Shown here one piece after another: positions 49,917 through 63,000 of a stretch of DNA of 64,000 nucleotides. The first letter of the stretch is position 1; the number at the start of each line of letters is the position of its first letter. The notes under the pieces were generated by a model. It searched no databases and was not told the origin of the DNA. It saw only the letters and a list, made by a program, of their open reading frames with translations. This stretch comes from Tetrastigma voinierianum (Eukaryota > Streptophyta > Magnoliopsida > Vitales > Vitaceae): the NCBI GenBank assembly GCA_016808115.1, contig JAEQBH010002845.1, positions 558,001 to 622,000 of the forward strand, read 5' to 3'. The position numbers were made by a program, and so were the translations under genes.

Positions 49917-50763
49917 ACAAGAGAATGCTGCTTTTTACATCTTGTAGGGGGGGGAGGGAATGATGTAAACAGTTTATTCTTTAGTTATGGGAAATTCTTT
50001 TGCTAACTTTCTTTTGGTTTTATTCTCATACTGTCTATTCATTTTTTGCTTTTTAACAATTAGTGAAGGGAATTCTTTTTAGTTAAGTTTATGATATTTT
50101 CTTGTGATACTTAGGGCTTTTTAAATTTTATATAATAGGGTTGGGTTAACCTTATTGATACACCTTATGGTTTTATTTTAATAAATCGATCAATTTTTTG
50201 TTTTTATTTTTATTTTTTTTAAAGAAAAAATGATATTATTGATTTGTAAAAACTTTACGATAGATTGATAGATTCGAATCTGTTCATTAAAAAGCGATAT
50301 AGATAAAGCAAATATTGAGTTAATAGCATGTCATCGATAATAACATAAGAATTCGGTATAAAGCTTATAAATTTGATCAAATAATGATTATAATATATAT
50401 AACTGCAATTATTTCTGTTGTGTCGTAATTTGATATTTTCCCGATGATGAATATGTACATCTGTTGAATGATAAGCATGAATAAAATGTCATATGAAATA
50501 CTTGCCTTGTTTGTTTGAATCCTTCTCAGCGTAAATATGTGTAATGAATGTGTCAATAGCGCGATAAAGCTACAGTGAAGCCAAAATGTCGATAAAAGCA
50601 GCGGCCAATATGTAAATGTATTATATATATATATAATTATTTCTTAAAAAAATTATTAAACATATTTACCTAATACCCTTTAAATTTTATAGACAGAATT
50701 GTGGAGGGGATGAGAAAGGAATTAATTATAAACAGAATTGTGGAGAGGATGAGAAAGGAATTA

Positions 50764-50807
<44 letters not shown>

Positions 50808-51074
50808 CACATAGTCTTCCTCTTTTTTAACCTAATTTTGCGAAGCAATTTGTTCTAGGTTAGAAATAGTAACCAACAAGAAAAAATACAACCCAAAATA
50901 AAAAGACCAAACATTATCAAATTATTAAGCCTATTCATAATCTAATAATGATGCATGTTCATGACCTCAGTACAAAGTACAAACCATGTTTCAATTTCTC
51001 TATTCCCTCTAAAGCATTCCATGCTTACTGTTTTTATATTACAAAATAGAAATTTCTAAACAGTAACTCCATAT
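49917..51074. other. Region between two convergent genes
   Basis: Holds the 3' ends of the pump gene (+) and of CAP-G2 (-). A G-run (GGGGGGGAGGG) lies at 49,948-49,958. A duplicated 38 bp block ('cagaattgtggaggggatg' and 'cagaattgtggagaggatg') lies at 50,694-50,763, followed by a (CT)n tract. No gene is seen. Confidence 0.5.
50766..50803. repeat. (CT)n microsatellite
   Basis: Uninterrupted CT run of about 38 bp, downstream of both flanking genes. Confidence 0.97.
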
Positions 51075-54000
51075 TTATTCTTCCATTCTAGAAGGGGATT
51101 CCTCGGATTCACAAGTATAATTGATCCAAATAGGTTCCAGAAGTGCCCTTGCTTTCTGTAATTTCTGACTTCCATGTTCAGAACTGCTTGGTCTCCCTAC
51201 TACTTGTCTTTCAATTTCAGGATAGATACCTTCCAGAGAAGCCAACATCATATCAAGTCCTTTCCATCCTCTATGATCATGTCCCACTAACTTCACACAG
51301 ACAAAGTGAAGGAGTCCCAATAACAACCCGAAGTCCTCGCTTTCCAATGCAACAGCTGAACCAGTCATGAAAATCTTCCCCACTGCATCTAATATACTGG
51401 AGTTTCCTTTGAGCAATAGAGTTATCATTCCTACTAGTTTCTTGAAGGACAAATGTTTATCTGGTTCAGGCACTCTTTCAGCCTCCTCACTAGAGCTGAT
51501 ATTGGTAAGCTCATTGAGCTCAATCTTTGCTAAGACCGAGGTCCATGATGGTAGTTGGAGTTCACTGTGATCAGAATCAGTGGATTGTGTTCCTTCTCCC
51601 AAAGTTTGTTTCATTATGTGCCTTGCCCCTAATGCCAAAACCAAATCAGGTAGCCATGGCTTGAGTGTGGTAACAAGACGTGCCGCATAACCAGAACCTA
51701 AGTGTGATTCAACTGAAATGATCAGATCAAGTAGGAAGTTGACAAGATTGTAAGCTTCTGGAGGAGGTGGTGAAGTTTCACTGGTATTTGCAAGGACTAA
51801 ATTGAGAAACTTGGCTGTGTAGGTCAAGGAGCTCTTCAGATAGAGAAATGTGCCTCTCAAATCATCATCATTGAACTGTGATTGCTCCTGAGAATGTCGC
51901 CTTATCACGGAGATGGTATATTGAATATAAATTGTCGTGAACTTTAAGAACCTTGCATCATTGTTAGAAACAAGACTCATTGTAGCTGCATCAACGATGA
52001 ACTTGAGCATTGCTGTGAGCATCTTTATCACATTTGATATTCTTTTTTGTTCAGAAAAAGTGGTTCCTGCAGAAAGGTTAAATAATTAGATCAAATTCAG
52101 TCATAAAAGACACAACTCAAAATTTGGAACATTTTAAATGGAAATGTATTTTTAGAAAGGAAAAAGACGATGGTGCATATGCAGATGTTTGGAAATTAGA
52201 AGTTTATTCCTTTATTCCAAGACAATCAGCTGTTAAAGACCCAAGAGTCAATACATAATGACATCCAAGATGTCTAAAAAGCAGTGGAGAGAAAGGTTTC
52301 CTTGCCGTTCAAATTAAACTAGTGGTGTTAAAACAAACAATCAGGAATATATGTGCTAACATGCACAAAGGCATAGCTTTAGTGCTAAAGACATTATGAG
52401 GCCCCAAGCAAAAAGAATAATATAGAGAGATTTCTACTCCAACATTTTTACCTCGTGGCATGGCCAATAATATCACCTCTTCTCACCAACATAACATTGT
52501 TTGATCTATTCAAACTACTACCTAATTCCATCAGTCTGTAAAAAGTTGGTCTAAGAGTGACATTTTCTTGATTCAAGTTAATGTTTAGTTTCTAGACTGC
52601 AGGGCTCTTCATTAGTACTCTATATTTGAGCAATGCAAATACCTGAAGTTCCAATGCAGAAGATATTGGAATAAGAACTTTTGAAAGCTGGAGAAACCCA
52701 GTGGTGGATCATAATGCTCAAGATGGGATGACATGTGCTAAACAAAAATTTATAATTAGATGGGTACGCCCTAAATGCATGGAACAACAATATGCAGAAT
52801 TCGTCATCAGTAGGAGAAGGTATAGCACATGGGATATATAACTAGGTGAACAGGTTGAGAAGGTGAAGAGTGGAGCCAGGTGGCTATCAGTCAGCCGGTT
52901 GTTCAGTAATTTGATATTTTGCTTTAGTTCCAAGGTTTAGTGTCAAAAGTAGGGAATGACATTTCACATGTGAGAAGAGCTAATATTCAGAAGATAGACT
53001 CAATGGATATCATAGTCTGCCCATCATGCACCAATTTTCAAATAAGAGTTGGGAATCATTCTTAAAGGTTGGAGGGATAACTAAACCCATTTTTATAAGA
53101 TTTATCACCATATGGTATATTGGCAACAACTTATTGAAAGATCTAAGTAGCTGTGGAATGAAAAAATGAAGTAAGAGGCCTTTTCATTTGAGTTAGTGTG
53201 TTACCTAGATATAGAGTTAAATATACTTCTGATTCTATCATGTGGTTAAAGAGTAACATTATCTTCCGAGTGCTAGTTTAGAAGGTGTGAAATTGTGCAC
53301 TTCCAACAATACTTACCACCATCATTTGTGCTAGAAGGATCTGTTTGAGGTTCTCTACGCTTTTTCTGACAAGAATTAGCCACCTTCTTATGATTCTTTT
53401 TACATTCTGATGTCTGTTTTGCAGACTTCCCTCCATCTCTTGCTTGAAACAGTTTCTCTATACAATTCAGTAGATGATTCATAGTCTGCTCCAAAACAGT
53501 CTGCTGAAAAAGAGTAAGAAATAATAGTTTGAATCTCTATCAGTAACCATGAAAAATTAGTACATCAATGAAGAACTGCTTAACATAAATATCACTTGCC
53601 TCCTGTGATGATGATCTTGAAAAATGGAATCCCTTGTTCTTGGCACCAATTAAGCTACTATTTTGAAGAGTCAGATGAAGAGCAAGAGATGAATATGCCA
53701 AGATTGGAGTTGTATCCATATGCTCATAATACATACAGTGCACAATGCTGGCCTCAGAAATGACCTTTAAAGAAAAAAATGCTGGCTCTAGAGTTTTAGA
53801 CCTAAATAAAGCAATTCGAGTGCCCTCAGACTTAAGCAGATCTATTATTTGCCAAGCTACTCCTATAGCATTGGAATAAGCCTCCTCAAATATTGATGTA
53901 GACATATTGGGCAATTTTTTTCCGCTAACATGCTTCTCTTTAGCTGAAACTTTGAAAGAGGACTTAGTTTTCTTCCGTTTCATAGAAGGAACACACTGCT

Positions 54001-56680
54001 TTGGCATCTCAGTGACAAACTTGATATGGCACTCATAGGCAGCTTTCTGCAAGAGTCTTGTTAGGACATCAAACATATCATCAAACCAATCACAAGACAA
54101 AATTAGCTTGTGGACAGACCTCACTTTTTCTTGTCTTTCCGTATCTTCAGACAAACCGCTACAATCTTTGACTAGGGCCATGCATTCATCCACAAACTCA
54201 GCAGCAGCATCAGGAGAGATGGCAGAAATAATGTTGACTACAGAAGATTGAGAAGGCCCTGTTGCTGCAACAGCAAACAAGCACTTCAGTTTTCCACCAG
54301 AAAACAACTCTTCCAGGGCAGTTTTGTAGAATGGCTCAGTCACTAAGTTGTTGCAAAGGTATGCAGCAGCAACAAGTAAACTCTCAATCTGATCTTCCTG
54401 CAGCTTATTCCGTGACAGGGCCAAACTGATGAAAACTTTGACAAGTTCCAAGAGAGAGCTCATGGATGCCCCTTCTGATAGTGCAAATTCACAAAACCGA
54501 GCTCCAGCCTTGGGGGACCTTTTTATAAGTGTGACACATCGCTTGCACGCTTCTTCAGGATTCACTTTGGCAGGAAAATACGATGGAATTAAAAGTTTTG
54601 TGATTTTCTGAGCAACAGGTGGTGGATCATTTGCAAGTGTTGATAATAATATATCTAAGCCAACAACCTGAGCTAGAAACAAAGAATAATCAATCTATAA
54701 AATGATCGATGGGGATGCAAAATTCACATTTTAAGAGATCATTCTATACCTTATGAAACTGGAAAGTTCGGATATCCCTTAGAAGAAGGAGGAGATCAGC
54801 GACAGCAACTCTTACAGAAAGAGCAGGATCCAAAATCAGATGGCCCAGTCTTGGTAGAAGCACTTTGAGAATTTCATGAGATTGAGGATTACCAAGTAAA
54901 TACATAATGCCATTCAATGTAGAAAGCCTGACTTCATTGCAATTGTCATGTGACATGTCATCAAAAATTTTGGTGATCATTTTTGTGATGGTTGAAGAAG
55001 GAATAATTTCCCAAAATAAATGCAGGATGCGACAGGATCCTTCAACTGCAACGACTCTTATTTCTGGACAATCATCTGTGAGTAATCTCTCCAATAAAAA
55101 GAACTGTTTATCAAGTATTGTGTCTTTAGTTTCTTTTGTTGCATCAGGATCTTCAAGAGGGAATGTGTCTAAAAGCAAATGCAATGAATTTAACCGAACA
55201 TTTGGGTTGGCAACCTGCCACAAAAAGCACAGGTGTATTGAACAGTTCCTACATATAACAAGTTTGATACATAAAGGATCACAATTCACTCTCTTATTGA
55301 GTGTAATTCCTCACTTTGAGGCATCAGGAGGATTAGAGATATTTTAGCCTCAACAATCACAATAAGGGAACATGCAATTGAACCTTTACAATAAAGGATA
55401 TGGGTCTTTTTCCATTTCCTATATTCTCTTGGTGTTCACTACATACGACCTCTATGTTCATGAGTCGTAGGTTCTTTTCTTTTTCCTTTATTTTTAGGGA
55501 AAAAATGCAAGACATATGTAATCAAACAAAGGACATAGTGTCAAATATCCTAAACCTGGCGTTAGCATTGTACAGTCCATATCTACTCAATTCTGAACAT
55601 CGTGGGTGTTATTAGGTAAAAGCAATATATTACCTGTAGTGACCGAAATATCACAGGCTCAGTCAGTCGAAAAAGAAGTTTCTCGACCCCATTGGTGGTT
55701 CTTTGGTTTATAAATCCTCCCAGAACCCTCCTAATAGAGGCAGCCAATGCACCAGAACTAGCATGTATTGCGCCTTCAATCAATCCCTGTAGAAACCCAT
55801 TCTCAATTTCATTCCGCGATTCCCCTTCAACATGCTTCCAGGCCTGAAAAACAATATCCCCATAAATTTCCAACATCGACTTCCTCCCAAATGGAATCTG
55901 AGATCGAATCATCGCCAATGCTTCTTTCACAAGCTGACGGCTTAACCCGAACATATAGGCGACGAACTTCCTTCCATCCTCGGTCTTCAGGTAGAGAGGC
56001 GCAATCACACACCTAATCATCAAAAGCTTCAAATCCTCAATACTCTCATCCTCAAAATCAAACAGCGCGAATGCCTCGCGCAGCATGTATACCCTATGCA
56101 CATCAACCTTCTTCTTCAAAGCCAACGACTTTGACAGCAAAAACGGCAGAGACTGGGAAATTAGAGTCTCTCTCCCCTCCAATCCGTCCTTCCACCACTC
56201 CTCACACAAATTCGCAATCTCCGACAACAAAACCGAATCAGACTCAAAGAGAATCAAATTATCGTGCAATTCCTGAACTGCCGGAAGCAAGTCCTCCGGG
56301 GAGAACGCGTTCTTGGGGTGCGAAACGCATAAAAACGAGATATGCGAAAGAACCTGAAGATCCCGAAGAACTCCAGATTCGTTATTTTCTTTGACTTCTT
56401 CGTCTCTGTTCTTAGCATGCCTAGAAGATCTCCGGCGACGCTTTGTAGGCGGCGAGGAAGGGGACTTTCCGGAGTCTCGAACGTTCCGAAAGGAGGCAAT
56501 GGACTGAGAAATGGAGTTGCCGAGAGCGGGAGGGAGAGAAGACGAGAGAGGCGAGGAGGGAGTGATGCCATGAATTATGCTCTTCAAAGAGGCTTTTGCT
56601 GACCTAAGCCCTAGCTTTGTCGCAGAGGAGAGGAAGGACTCCGGCGACGCTTGAAGAGACGATCGAAGCTTCTTATCCAT
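51075..56680 (-). CDS. CAP-G2: Condensin II complex subunit G2 (CAP-G2)
   Basis: HEAT-repeat, non-SMC subunit of condensin II, a nuclear complex that compacts and shapes chromosomes; the Arabidopsis gene is also known as HEB1. Five exons on the minus strand: 56,680-55,634 (349 codons); 55,214-54,750 (155); 54,667-53,600 (356); 53,503-53,317; 52,066-51,075. The phases agree, giving about 1,252 residues, close to plant family size. Residues 80-84 (KRRRR) look like a nuclear signal. The condensin II-specific region is seen near residues 180-300 (FLLSKSLALKKKVDVHRVYM). Exon 2 begins with typical HEAT-like text (NPNVRLNSLHLLLDTFPLED). A second basic patch (MKRKKTK) lies in exon 3. Exon 3 ends AG|GCAAGT, a probable GC donor, and the following acceptor is CAGCAG. 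Introns lengthen toward the 3' end (1,250 bp before exon 5). No inactivating lesion was found. Confidence 0.93.
53504..53599 (-). other. Probable GC-AG intron with tandem acceptor in CAP-G2
   Basis: The minus strand reads CACAGGAG|GCAAGTGATA at the donor (53,599 downward) and TTTTTCAGCAG at the acceptor. The nearest GT donor, two bases into CAAGTGATA, leaves phase 1, which would shift the next exon out of the conserved QTVLEQTMNHLL frame. The GC donor keeps phase 0 and has the strong AG|GCAAGT context typical of GC-AG introns. Either AG of CAGCAG keeps the frame, differing by one Gln. Confidence 0.78.
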
Positions 56681-56894
56681 GGGAGGGGCGATTTCGGAAT
56701 TTCAATGTTCTCTTCGGCTCTACCCTTTCGAGTGAGTTTTTGAATATGGAAGGAGGAGGGAGGTCAGAAAGGCATTCATTACCCGCCAGTGATACTTTCT
56801 GACTGACGGGCCAATTAAAAGCGTGCATATTGTGGAGAATGAAGACTGATTAACGACTTTGACCTTATCGTTTTACTCTACTTCTATATTGTCT
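56681..56894 (-). promoter_or_regulatory. Upstream region of CAP-G2
   Basis: Only about 214 bp separate the CAP-G2 start codon from virus-derived DNA that begins near 56,895. No clear TATA box is seen on the minus strand. The CCCGCCAGTG stretch near 56,781 reads CACTGGCGGG on the minus strand and contains a TGGCGGG core of E2F-site type, which would suit a cell-cycle gene. That reading is inference. Confidence 0.3.
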
Positions 56895-58020
56895 TTTATC
56901 ATCCCCAAGGATCAAACTTTAACATGGCAATTCTACAATAAAAATTTCAAAACCTATTCCATGGAAAAGTCAAACGAATGGAATTTCAAATAATTATTAG
57001 CCCAAAACCAGTTTAACAACCAAAACTTTTATTCATAGAAGATGGACGGGAAAATATATAAATCAATTTTGAACAAAGGAAAGAATCTTTTACAAGATCT
57101 TGTTCTACTAATTCTTTTTTAGAAATTAGAACTCCCTTAAGGAGATCAGCTGTTCAATCTAATTTCCAGTCCAGATTAGAAGAAGTAAATTTTTCTTCTA
57201 TAATCCCATATTTAAAATACAAAACTCAAGAATAAAATTAATCTAATATGTCTCCAACTCATTCTCAAATGATATCATCAAATGAGTCAGCTCCGCTTAT
57301 GATGATAATAGAGATATTTGAGATAGATAAATAATATATAAAGAAAAAGGCAAAATAAAAAAAAATGCAAAGACAAAGCTATATGGTTTTTCTCAACTTT
57401 AACAAATGAATAAAAAGAAAACTTTAAAAAACAATGGTATCAAATTATAGAAACAATGGAAATAAATATTCCAAAGTTTGGTGGAACATCAAAGAATTAT
57501 ATAAAGTAGGAAAGTAGGAAATTGGGAATTCAAAAAAGATTATAAAATAAAAATTTCTGAAAATACTCATTTAATATGATCTGAAACATAAACTATTGAA
57601 TTATTAGATCTCAAAGATTTAGAACAAATACAAAGAGAAAAATATAAAATTCTTCATATAGGAGCAATCCTGGTAACAGCTAAACCTTTAACAAGACTAG
57701 GTTTAGACAAACCTATTTGTATTTGTCTAAGGGATGCTAGACATAATCAATTTCAAGATTCCCTTTTAGGACTAACGCAAGCAAATACATTATTTGGACC
57801 GATATATTTCACTTATTACTCCAACCCAGAGGCACTATTATATGAACATCAAAGATTCATAAAGCCTTGACTCTAAATGTTCAAACTCAAAACTATGATT
57901 TGGATCCAAGATCTGAAAATATTCTTATAGTTTACAGAGTATATCATAAGGTAATAACATCAGTTGTCAATCCAAATTGCCTATTATCATCCCCTAGGGA
58001 TCAAACTTTAATATAACAAA
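56895..58020 (+). pseudogene. Endogenous caulimovirid (florendovirus-like) fragment with broken movement-protein region
   Basis: Old plant pararetrovirus copy. From about 57,040 to 57,960 the plus strand, in interrupted frames, resembles the 30K-superfamily movement protein of caulimovirids, which in exogenous relatives serves cell-to-cell transport. The best-preserved part is 57,650-57,960, with the conserved core region near 57,655-57,770 and a C-terminal block near 57,900-57,955. Stops and shifts (for example near 57,570 and 57,868) make it non-functional. No capsid, protease or reverse transcriptase is in the window. A noncoding motif ('aaggatcaaacttta' at 56,905; 'agggatcaaacttta' at 57,994) appears on both sides and again inverted at the window end, suggesting rearranged copies. 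The florendovirus label rests on recalled resemblance. Confidence 0.7.
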
Positions 58021-58728
58021 TGATGATGCTTTTTTTTTTCAACCTAATCGGGTCGAGCGCGCGCGCGTCTGGCCGACTCGTTGTTTTGCGGGCCGATGCG
58101 CGCTCGATCGCTGGATTGAGGCGTGATCGCGCGACGCCGATCTACGTGCCCGGACGAAGCACTCCTCTCGCAAGAACAAAGATGGGTCGGCGAGGCTACG
58201 CCATGTCGCTCCGACTCAAGCTCATTTCTTTCTCAGAGAAAAAGAGAGACTACTTCTAGAGGGCAATGTGTTGCATATGAGTATGCGCCTAAGAGTCCAC
58301 CTTTCACCGCCGGCGCCCCCAGATTATAGTGCATTATTCCCACTCAGGTAGTCAATTCTTCCCATTTGATGGGATATTTATTGCCTTTATCGGATTTTAG
58401 AAAAGAGATATCAATGAATTTATCCTCCTTCCTTTTAGTAAAGGAGATTCAACGTGGGATTCGCAGATAATATATTACAGAATTAACCTGCTTCCTTTAT
58501 CGGCCAGATTCCACCGATTCTGCGATAATATATTATCGGTAATTCATCTCGTTTCTCATCGGGTGAGATTTAGTCCGACGGTGTGACGTGAGCCTCCCAA
58601 TTATCCATATCACTCCGCCGTGGGTGAGGACCTGGCTGCTTTGGGCCGACGCAGGGTCAGCGCCATAAGGCTGCCTCCCCGCCTAATAGCAGCTCAAGGC
58701 GCCATCTTTTCTTTTCAAAACCCCATCG
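58021..58728 (-). repeat. Left LTR of the gypsy-type element
   Basis: Begins TGATGATGC and ends AACCCCATCG. Landmarks shared with the right LTR: 'gtgttgcatatgagtatgcg', 'cccatttgatgggatattta' and 'cccaattatccatatca'. The two LTRs differ by many substitutions and small indels. Confidence 0.92.
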
Positions 58729-59249
58729 CTGCCTCAACCCTTGTGCACAGCAAGGCACCATATCAAGCCAGATTCAAAGTATATTTCCATGTCACCTGGG
58801 TCGGATTAGTTAGTGGTTTCAAGGTCGCTTTATGTCCATGATAATGATGACCTTTCTGCTTCACGCTCATTTCTTCCAGAATATCCCCTCCTGACCGTCA
58901 TCTGCTGCTCCCTTGAACCCGAACGGCCCAAATCGTGGGGAAAAGGTCTCAGCTGAGAAATTAAGTCACAACCGAGTCGCTGTGGCTTCCCCGTGGGGCC
59001 AGCTTGTTCAGCCAGACCGATCTCTGTGCCAGACTGCACTTTGCCAAGGTCGCATAGTCAAGCCGATCCTAACCCACCCACTCAGACGAGCCGAATGATT
59101 CTCGTGGTCGCATGACCTCGCTTTCGCCGAGTCGCCAATGAAAGGATACCTCCCACCTGCCAACATGTGTCGCACCGAACCGGATTTCCTAGGTCAGCGC
59201 GACCCTCCGCTGGGCCGAGGTCACACGCGAGTAGGTGGTAGAAATGCCC

Positions 59250-59705
59250 GAACTAATGGAAGAGCTCGCTGCCAGAACAGCCGAGTGTAGCCTGCCCATG
59301 TGTATTGATGGGGAAGAGCTCTGCTAGTAACTGAAGAGCTCGCCAATGGGAATTAAGGGGGAAGAGTCGGCCTGGAAAGGAATGCTTGAGTGTAGCTCGC
59401 TCCAAGTGAATCACAAGAGCTCGCCAATGTGAGTTGGCCGAATAAGAGGTCGCCCATGAGAATAAGAGCTCGCCCATGTGCCGAAAGTGATAGAAGAGCT
59501 CGTATGAATGAATAATCGAGGAGGCTCGCCCATGGTGAGCGATGAAACAGCTCGTCACGAATAATCGGCAGAGCTCGGCTCCATGTTTGCGGTGATGGGA
59601 AGAGCTCGCGACGCAGCAGTACAAAGAGGAGCTCGCCCATGTCGAGCGACGATGAGCTCGCCGTAATGAATAGTAAAGCAGAGCTCGGTCCATGCCGAGC
59701 GCACG
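59250..59705. repeat. Repeat domain 1: AGAGCTCGCC-type units
   Basis: Irregular tandem units built around 'gaagagctcgccaatg' or 'gagctcgcccatgtg', spaced about 40-70 bp. It is related to domain 3 at 60,840-62,480 and separated from it by the GCCGAG domain. Confidence 0.8.
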
Positions 59706-59759
59706 GGATGACTTCCTCGGCCAATACTGAATTACCGCCCCCGCCGTGGCTCAGCGCCC

Positions 59760-60835
59760 CACCGAGTGCGGCGTATGTGTACCGAAAGTAAAGCATAGAC
59801 GAGTGGCGACGAGTCGAGTGGCGACGAGCTTCTGAGTGGCGACAGCCGAGCGCGGTACTGAGTGGCGATCGAGCCGAAAGTGGCGCAGCCGAGCGGGCGA
59901 TTGAGCCGAAAGGGCGACAGCCGGCGGGCGACCGAGCCGAGCGGGCGACGAGCCGAGCGGCGATGTAGCCGAAAGTGGCGACAGCCGAGTGGCGGCGTAA
60001 AACAAGCATGGTCGCTCAGTACGGTAGCCGAGCGGCGACGAGCCGAAAGTGGCGTTTGTGGTCGAATGGCGATCGAGCCGAAGCATTGTAGCCGAACGGG
60101 CGATTGGAGTCGAGTGGGCGATGTAGAAGCCGAGCCGGTGGATTGAAGCCGAGTGGCGCTAGAGCCGAAAGGGCGATTGAGCCGAGTGGCGACATTGAAA
60201 GCGTAGCATGATTGAAGCCGGTACGACAGCCGGCGGCGGCGTACTGCAGCGGGCGATCGGTGAGTCAGTGGCGAGTCAGCCGAGCGCATAGCCGGCGGCT
60301 AATGGTACCGGTACGCAAGACGTGAATGGTGTTTCGGCGATTGAGCCTTAGCCAGCGATGTAAACAGCTGGCGATCGGTCAGCAATGATCGAGTCGAGCC
60401 GGCGACGTAGAATAGTGGCGACGAGTCGAGTGGCGCCAGAATGAAAGTGGCTATCGAGCCGATGCGGCGACGAGCCGAGCGGACATTGAGCCGAAAGTGG
60501 CGCTATGTAGCCGACCGCGACCGAGTCAGCACGATCGGTACCGAATGCATGATCGGTACCAGCATGTGTAGCCGAAAGTGGCGTATCGGTCGGTGCGGCG
60601 ATCGGTCGGCGGCGCCATGTGTACTGAGCTACGATTGAGCCGAAGCGGGCGATTGAGCCGAATGATGACAATGAATGGCTGGCTGTAAATAGTGGCGATT
60701 GAAGTCGAGGGCGTATGTAGCCGAAAGGGCGACAGCCGAGTGGCGACGAGCCAGTATGACGGAAATGAGTGGCTACGTACTGGCGATCAGCCGAAAGGGC
60801 GATTACGAGCCGATTCGATCTGGGTGGCGTGATCC
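59760..60835. repeat. Repeat domain 2: GCCGAGTGGCGAC minisatellite
   Basis: Dense, imperfect short units such as 'gccgagtggcgacgagccg' and 'gccgaaagtggcgac', roughly 12-21 bp, run for about 1.1 kb. Composition is strongly G+C, unlike the rest of the window. Frames stay open over long distances because the unit rarely forms stops. Confidence 0.85.
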
Positions 60836-60839
60836 ACCG

Positions 60840-62480
60840 AGTAGACTAACTCTCGCCAAAGTGGAACTGCCGAAAGTGTAGCTCGCCTTACATTGATAAA
60901 GAGCTCGCCGCGAACTGGGAAGAGCTCGCGTCAGGGACCGCTGTGAAGGCTCATCGATCAGAGTAGAGCCGCCCTTACGTCGATCACGGGAAGAGCTCGC
61001 CAATGAAAATAAGTAGCGGTGAGCCCGCCCATCCGGCGGCGCGAAGGGCTCGCCGCCGTAATAAAGGGGAACCGGCCCATATCGAGGGAAGAGCTTCACA
61101 ATAAGGAATCGTAGGACGGAGCCCGCCTCGTCTCGATACGCAAAGGAAGGCCTCGCTTAATGCGAGTAGAGCGCCCATGCCGACCATGGGAAGAGCTCGC
61201 CAATGAAAATAAAAAGAGGGGAAGGAGCCCGCCCGCTTGAAGTGCGCGAAGGGCTCGCCAAGCGGCCATGAGCTCGTCCGTCTCAGCCGAGGTGCTCGTC
61301 AATGTGAATTGTAGGAAGGAGCCCGCCCGTCTGGCCGTGCAGCTGGAAGGGCCTGCTAATGTGAATAAAGTAGGAAGCGAGCCTCGCCTCGTTTGAAGTG
61401 CAAGCAGCGTCGCCAGCGGCAAGAGGGAGCTGGTCTCGTTTTAGTTGAGAGAGCTCGTCAATAGGATTTGTAGGAAGGAGCCCGTATGTCCGATGTGCTG
61501 GAAGTGGCTCGCCATCAGAGTTGCTTGAGGAGCTCGCCAGGGGCTACCGGAAGAGTCACATCAAGGCGAGCTCGTCCATGTAAATAATAGGGCTCGCCGT
61601 AAATCAAGCAAGAGCTCGCCCATGTAAATACAGAGCTCGCCGATGTAGCCGCTGGGAGGAGCTCGCCGTGCATCGCCGTAAGAGCTCGCTCATGTAAATA
61701 CAGGAGCTCGCCGATAGAGCCGCCGGGAGGAGCTCACAAAGATCAGCAAGAGCTCGCCCATGTGAATAATGGGGAGCTCGCTGGCAGAGCCGTTTGGGAG
61801 GAGCTCGGCCAGTAGACCGCCAGAAGAGCTCGCTCTCATGTAAATAATAGAGTCACGATAGCCAAGTAAGGAGCTCGTCGTAGATCGTTGTAAGAGCTCG
61901 TCCATGTAAATAATAGGGCTCAGGTCCAGTAGGTACATTTAGAGGGAGTTCGTCGGGTGAGCTGTTGTAGGGCTCGATCCGTATAAATAATGGGAGCTGA
62001 TCAGAGGAGAGGCTGATTTGGGAGGAAAGCAATCACGGAATTAGTATTGTAAAGGAAATAGGTTCATGTACATAATAGGAGCTAGATCAAAGTAGGGTAT
62101 TTGGAGGAGCTACGTCGAGGGTGGCGTTGGCAGAGCTCGTCCATGTAAATAATGGGCTCGAGTGGGAAATTTGTTGGAGGAGCTCAGTGGGATGGCGATT
62201 GTAGGAAACTTAGATCCATGTACATAATGGGACTCGTCGGAAGGCTTCAGTAGGAAGGAGCTAAATCGGTGTTGAGCTATTAAGGGAAGAGCTGTCCAGT
62301 GAAACTATTGCGGAAACTGAATCCATATGTAAATAATAGGGGCTGTCGGAGTAGGCCGTTTGGAAAAACTTCGTCAGTGAAATTGTGGAAGAGCTCGTCG
62401 GTGAATATGATTCTTGAGGCCGTCCATGTGTAAATAATAGGGGCTCAATTCGAGGGTAGAGCTGTTGGAAGAGACTCGTC
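60840..62480. repeat. Repeat domain 3: GAGCTCGYCCATGTAAATAAT units
   Basis: Units of about 70 bp are marked by 'gagctcgcccatgtaaata' followed by 'ggagctcgccgatagagccg'-like text. Anchors lie for example near 61,571, 61,614, 61,684, 61,752, 61,829 and 61,894. Units become more diverged toward 62,480. Confidence 0.82.
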
Positions 62481-62524
62481 GGAGTAGAGCTATTTTAGAC
62501 TAGTGTGAGGCCTTGGTAGCTAAG

Positions 62525-63000
62525 GCCCAGAATGGCGATGCTTTGGTTGGTCGACTGCGAGCGAGCGTGGCTGTGCGAGTAGAGGGGCTCGTCGAGAGTG
62601 AGCAAGCGGGCTCCCCCGGCGGGACCTTGGCGCGTTCAAGCGAATGGCGATGTAACTTTGAAATTTAGTCACGACTCATGACGGCGTGGCCTATCTTGAT
62701 AGAGGAGCTAAATCAAAGTGAGCAAGCTGGTCTCAGCGACGGCGTTGACGAGGAATGGCGATGTAGCTGAGGCTGGTCGACTCTTGAAGAATGGGCGTGG
62801 CTGTCTGAGTAGAGAGGGAGCTGATCAAAGTGAGCAAGCCCCAGGCTCCTGACGGCAGGGCCTTGAGCGGCGTTCAGCCCGAATGGCGATGCGCTTGGTT
62901 GAGGAGTCGACTCTTGAGGCGTGTGCTTTGTGCGAGTAAGAGGCTCGTCAGTGACCAGCGTGGCTCGGCCTGTGGCTGCCCGGTGGCAATGTAACTGGCG
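62525..63000. repeat. Repeat domain 4: units of about 110-128 bp
   Basis: The anchor GAATGGCGATG recurs near 62,530, 62,642, 62,752 and 62,881, each followed by 'ggtcgactcttgag'-like and 'gtgagcaagc'-like text. It lies next to the leader side of the element in its own direction. Confidence 0.8.

Noticed and set aside
55768..56602. Plus-strand open frames opposite the first exon of CAP-G2
   Set aside because: They are antisense shadows of a well-supported exon and show no homology of their own.
59250..62000. Many overlapping open frames in the GC-rich right end (up to about 220 codons)
   Set aside because: They overlap on both strands, consist of short repeated words, have no domain, and lie inside an LTR element; stop codons are rare there because of composition.
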